Shown piece by piece: positions 60,841 through 64,000 of a stretch of DNA of 64,000 bases; positions within the stretch are counted from its first letter, which is position 1; each line of letters starts with the position of its first letter. The DNA is from Spirochaetia bacterium. GTDB taxonomy: Bacteria > Spirochaetota > Spirochaetia > CAKZLE01. The translations under genes and the position numbers were made by a program. Under the pieces are notes generated by a model. That model was not told the origin of the DNA. It saw nothing but the letters and a program-made list of their open reading frames with translations, and ran no database searches. The stretch spans positions 73,457 through 137,456 of the forward strand of contig JAIPFY010000001.1 in the NCBI GenBank assembly GCA_021736385.1, given 5' to 3'.

Positions 60841-61186
60841 AGAGATCATCTGCATCAGCTGCCCCATGGGCTGTCATCTTCAGGTTTCTGGGGATAAGGA
60901 TACCCTTGAGGTCACCGGGAATAAGTGCCGGCGGGGGATCATCTATGCCCGGGAGGAGATCTCCTCCCCCAGGCGGGTAGTAACCGCCACGGTAGCGGTT
61001 ACCGGAGCCGAAGGAATCTCACGGATACCTGTGAAGACCACTGCGGCGTTACCCAAGGCTCATATTGCATCACTGCTCAACCATCTGTACACCCTGAGAT
61101 TGTCCTCACCGGTACCGATGGGGGAAGTCATCCTTTCGGATTATGAAAAGACTGGAATCTCGGTGGTAACCACCAGGAGTGTGTAG
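60833..61186 (+). CDS. DUF1667 family protein
   Basis: ICISCPMGCHLQV...VTGNKCRRGIIYAREEISSPRRVVTATV. Confidence 0.9.
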   Translation: MNREIICISCPMGCHLQVSGDKDTLEVTGNKCRRGIIYAREEISSPRRVVTATVAVTGAEGISRIPVKTTAALPKAHIASLLNHLYTLRLSSPVPMGEVILSDYEKTGISVVTTRSV

Positions 61187-61225
61187 GCTCTCGTATATAC
61201 TCACAGGATTCTCGCACTGAATGAT

Positions 61226-61271
61226 ATGAAACAGGGCTTTCAGCAGTTATTTGCTGAAAGCCCTGTTTCAT
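61226..61271 (+). terminator. Terminator-like hairpin after the DUF1667 gene (possibly bidirectional)
   Basis: ATGAAACAGGGCTTTCAGC-AGTTATTT-GCTGAAAGCCCTGTTTCAT: 19-bp perfect stem. Confidence 0.8.
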
Positions 61272-62131
61272 GATAGTACGATGATATTCGAGGCGTTGTG
61301 ACCATGAGGAGGCGGTGGTGGTGAGCAATCTCTGATACGGTTGTCCCTTCCCTCTGAGGGGCTCAAGATCCCTCACTATCTCAGGTCCCCTTATGAACAG
61401 GCTTTTGACAGGAGTATGTGAAGAGGATCCCAGGGGTACACTACCCAACTGAACATCCATAGAGAAACCACCCTGATGAGGGCGGTCAGGACCCATGTCA
61501 GAATAACTGGCAGCGAAGGTGAACAGGACCTGAATGGCATGGGTCTTAGCTCATATGATCACTTGGCACAGGGGTATCGCTGCGTTCCAGCACCCCCTAA
61601 AGCAGGGGGGCTCTTAAAACAGATTTCTGGTGATCATTGCTGCCGAATGTGGGCTTTCTGCAGGGGTAGGCTATTTTTCAGAATTCAATGAAATCCTTCC
61701 ATTTATTGGTATTGGTATTCTTAATGGTCTAATTCTAATGGATCAATGATTTAAGATACTGCTAATTGGGTAGTGTAGTATTTTACCCATTTATGAAATC
61801 GGAATCTCTAATACTATTACAGATTCCCAATTAGTTCCCCCCACCGTACCTAAAATGTTACCAACACTGCTTACATGGGTAATACTTGAATTTGTTAGGT
61901 ATGAATAAATTACTCTTGAATAGGGTTAGAATGCATATTCTCATAATAATTCTTTCCGACGTTAGCTGTCCCTGCTAAGCGATTCCATCAGGGTCCATGT
62001 TGTACATAAAAGTACACCATCCCATTTTCATATTCTCCATTTGAGCATACAAACCTTCATTCTAAGCACTTTAAACATAGATTAGGGGGTAATTCTAAAC
62101 AATTTTCTTTCATCAATACCGATCGCCGGTA

Positions 62132-63280
62132 TTAAGATCTTTTCTCAATCACTTCCCGGGCCGGCTGCAGCTGATTCAGGATATCTTCCGGTGTCCTGTG
62201 ATCATATTCCTTCCTGAAGCTGGTATGGGCCATGAGCTCCAGGAGAATCTTCTGGTCCACATTACCTGCCAGATGAGTCTCGAAGGAATGCCGCAGTGAA
62301 TACTGAGTCCTTCCGTTGAGCAATATTCCTGCTCGGGACATCGATAATCGTAAATGTTTGTTTGCCGTGTCCGGGATGATCGGCCTACCCTGTTTTACTT
62401 GGAACAGAAGGTCGTTCCCTGCTATAGGAGCATCATCTAGAAGCTTGTGAATCTGTTTCATAGCCTGATCTGACAATAACCCTACTTTATACTTGAAACC
62501 TTTATCTGACGTCTTAATGCGATCCTTCACGGCAGCAGTTCGATAATCAATGCTCCTTTCAGTATAGACACCCTGATATTTCTCACTGATGTTCGAAGGA
62601 CTGAGGGCCGCAACCTCTCCTGGTCGGAAGCCCGTATCCCGCATCACCAAGAAATAGGCAGCCCACATTCGGGATCCCCATATCCTCAGCAGATCCTGTT
62701 CGTTCCTTGGGAACATCTTGAACAGTTCGATATCCGTAAACGGGTCCCGTCTTACATGCTCTGCAGTGATTTCCTTTACGTTCAAAGCCGGGTTATCTTT
62801 GATATATCGTTGCCGCTTTGCTTCCTGCAGTACCATCCGAAAGCAGAACAATACCTTGTTCTTTGAATCGTCAGAAAGCTCTGTACCATTCGTATGACTG
62901 ACCAACTCAACAAACCAATCCTCTATCATTACATCTGAAATTGCAGACAGCAAAAACATCCCAAATCTCGGGATGATATAGTTATCAAGCCGACCCTGGT
63001 GAGCTTTGTAGTAATGGTCAGAGTAGAACTTTTTACGCTTTTCATTCCGCTTCCGGTAGCCTTGTGAGTCCTCTGAGAAAAAGCCTGTAGCAAATTCTTT
63101 AAGGGTAACATCCTTCTTTGTAACTGTTGAACCAAGATCCTCTTTCAGCTTCCTTTCAGCCCATAGAACTGCTTCCGTGTGATTGTGCGTTTGGGTTGAG
63201 AACCACCTGCCAGGTATGTGGGCAAAAGAGACTTGGATAGCTCTACCTTTGCGGCTTATGAATTTATATTTACTTTTCAT
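62132..63280 (-). CDS. Tyrosine recombinase / phage-type integrase
   Basis: RDTGFRPGEVAAL; YSLRHSFETHLAG; LMAHTSFRKEYDHRTPEDIL with catalytic-type R, H and Y. Confidence 0.9.
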   Translation of the reverse strand: MKSKYKFISRKGRAIQVSFAHIPGRWFSTQTHNHTEAVLWAERKLKEDLGSTVTKKDVTLKEFATGFFSEDSQGYRKRNEKRKKFYSDHYYKAHQGRLDNYIIPRFGMFLLSAISDVMIEDWFVELVSHTNGTELSDDSKNKVLFCFRMVLQEAKRQRYIKDNPALNVKEITAEHVRRDPFTDIELFKMFPRNEQDLLRIWGSRMWAAYFLVMRDTGFRPGEVAALSPSNISEKYQGVYTERSIDYRTAAVKDRIKTSDKGFKYKVGLLSDQAMKQIHKLLDDAPIAGNDLLFQVKQGRPIIPDTANKHLRLSMSRAGILLNGRTQYSLRHSFETHLAGNVDQKILLELMAHTSFRKEYDHRTPEDILNQLQPAREVIEKRS

Positions 63281-63358
63281 ATGTTAAGTATAATGCAGCT
63301 TAATATATGTTGTAAAGACAGATTTTACGTACACTTTTGCGTACAATTTAGGGTGTCT

Positions 63359-63389
63359 AAAAAAATAACTCCCTACATTGTAAGGAGTT
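63359..63389 (-). terminator. Rho-independent terminator of tRNA-Leu
   Basis: Minus strand AACTCCTTACA-A-TGTAGGGAGTT then A and seven T. Confidence 0.75.
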
Positions 63390-63404
63390 GAAAATAAATC
63401 TTGT

Positions 63405-63488
63405 TGCCCGAAAGAAGACTCGAACTTCCACGTCCTTGCGGACACTAGTCCCTGAAACTAGCGCGTCTACCAATTCCGCCATTCGGGC
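63405..63488 (-). tRNA. tRNA-Leu, anticodon CAG (CCA not encoded)
   Basis: Minus strand GCCCGAATGGCGGAATTGGTAGACGCGCTAGTTTCAGGGACTAGTGTCCGCAAGGACGTGGAAGTTCGAGTCTTCTTTCGGGCA; acceptor, D, anticodon, long variable and T arms all fold. Confidence 0.96.
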
Positions 63489-63557
63489 TTGTGAGAGGAA
63501 TAGTATACCAGGAGTCTTCATCGTGTCAATATGCTGGTGTGTTTTGTTGCCTGTTTT

Positions 63558-64000
63558 TCACTCTATGGTGAACGTCCCGGTATAGATGATATCTCTTGAA
63601 GAGGTCCCGAGCCGCAGCTCGAAGATACCAGGCTCTACGACCCAGCTGTGGGACACTGTATCGTAATACGAGAAAGCATCTTCATCGATGGTGATCTTCG
63701 AACCAATCTCCTCCCCCGGTTCCAGATGGACTTTGACAAACCCCTTCAACTCCTGTTCAGGCCTGAAGACTGAAGCCTCCTGATCATGGACATAGAGCTG
63801 TATGACCTCTGACCCTGCAGTATCGCCGGTATTCCGTACCTTGAACGTTATCTCCGCATGTCTGCCCGCTCCTGTCACTGCACCATCAGATATGACGAAC
63901 GTAGTATAGGAAAGACCGAACCCGAAGGGAAACAGCGGTTCGATACCATGGGTGTCAAGATGACGGTATCCGACCATCAACTGCTCGTTGTACGGCATGG
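63558..64000 (-). CDS. GH3 beta-glucosidase, C-terminal FnIII-like part; 5' end beyond the window
   Basis: MVGYRHLDTHGIEPLFPFGFGLSYTTF; TGDTAGSEVIQLYVHD...RPEQELKGFVKVHLEPGE. Confidence 0.92.
   Translation of the reverse strand, partial: MPYNEQLMVGYRHLDTHGIEPLFPFGFGLSYTTFVISDGAVTGAGRHAEITFKVRNTGDTAGSEVIQLYVHDQEASVFRPEQELKGFVKVHLEPGEEIGSKITIDEDAFSYYDTVSHSWVVEPGIFELRLGTSSRDIIYTGTFTIE

Noticed and set aside
61476-61691. 71-aa plus ORF, possible transposase fragment
   Set aside because: No recognisable transposase motif; probably non-coding.
1-64000. CRISPR arrays, rRNA operons, complete IS elements
   Set aside because: None seen on reading; no regularly spaced repeats and no transposase with terminal inverted repeats.

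Overview
The window is about 64 kb of chromosome-like DNA, moderately GC-rich. The gene content suggests a free-living saccharolytic bacterium, possibly spirochaete-like, but I could not verify taxonomy. Roughly 40 credible CDSs and one tRNA-Leu(CAG) are supported. Main blocks: (1) an ECF sigma / anti-sigma operon whose anti-sigma factor has a C-terminal CBM48-like domain, plus two small exported proteins; (2) three tandem divergent MreB-like actins preceded by a terminator hairpin 31 nt from the first start codon, and followed by a membrane-anchored degenerate EAL protein; (3) PadR plus a membrane protein; (4) a minus-strand sugar ABC / DegT / Gfo-Idh / split two-component / ceramidase-like / glycosidase operon; (5) an NTF2-like / SDR / FAD-oxidoreductase operon; (6) a CheB-CheR-PAS fusion next to a hybrid histidine kinase; (7) a four-S1-domain protein; (8) a ROK-regulated ABC plus two GH31 operon with a XylR-like operator; (9) an AT-rich island with one orphan exported protein; (10) MFS, adenylate-forming enzyme, MMPL transporter, LacI regulator and a tandem NTF2-like pair with two CG-centred palindromic operators; (11) a TPR-GAF-GGDEF protein, exonuclease III and an alcohol dehydrogenase; (12) a GlpA-like / FAD / DUF1667 operon with phased AAACGA repeats; (13) a tyrosine recombinase beside tRNA-Leu with an ORF-poor AT-rich flank; (14) a truncated GH3 beta-glucosidase. 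The best candidate for an undescribed system is the triple MreB-like array with its probable attenuated leader (about 4640-8207) and the neighbouring dead-EAL protein. No CRISPR array or rRNA was seen.
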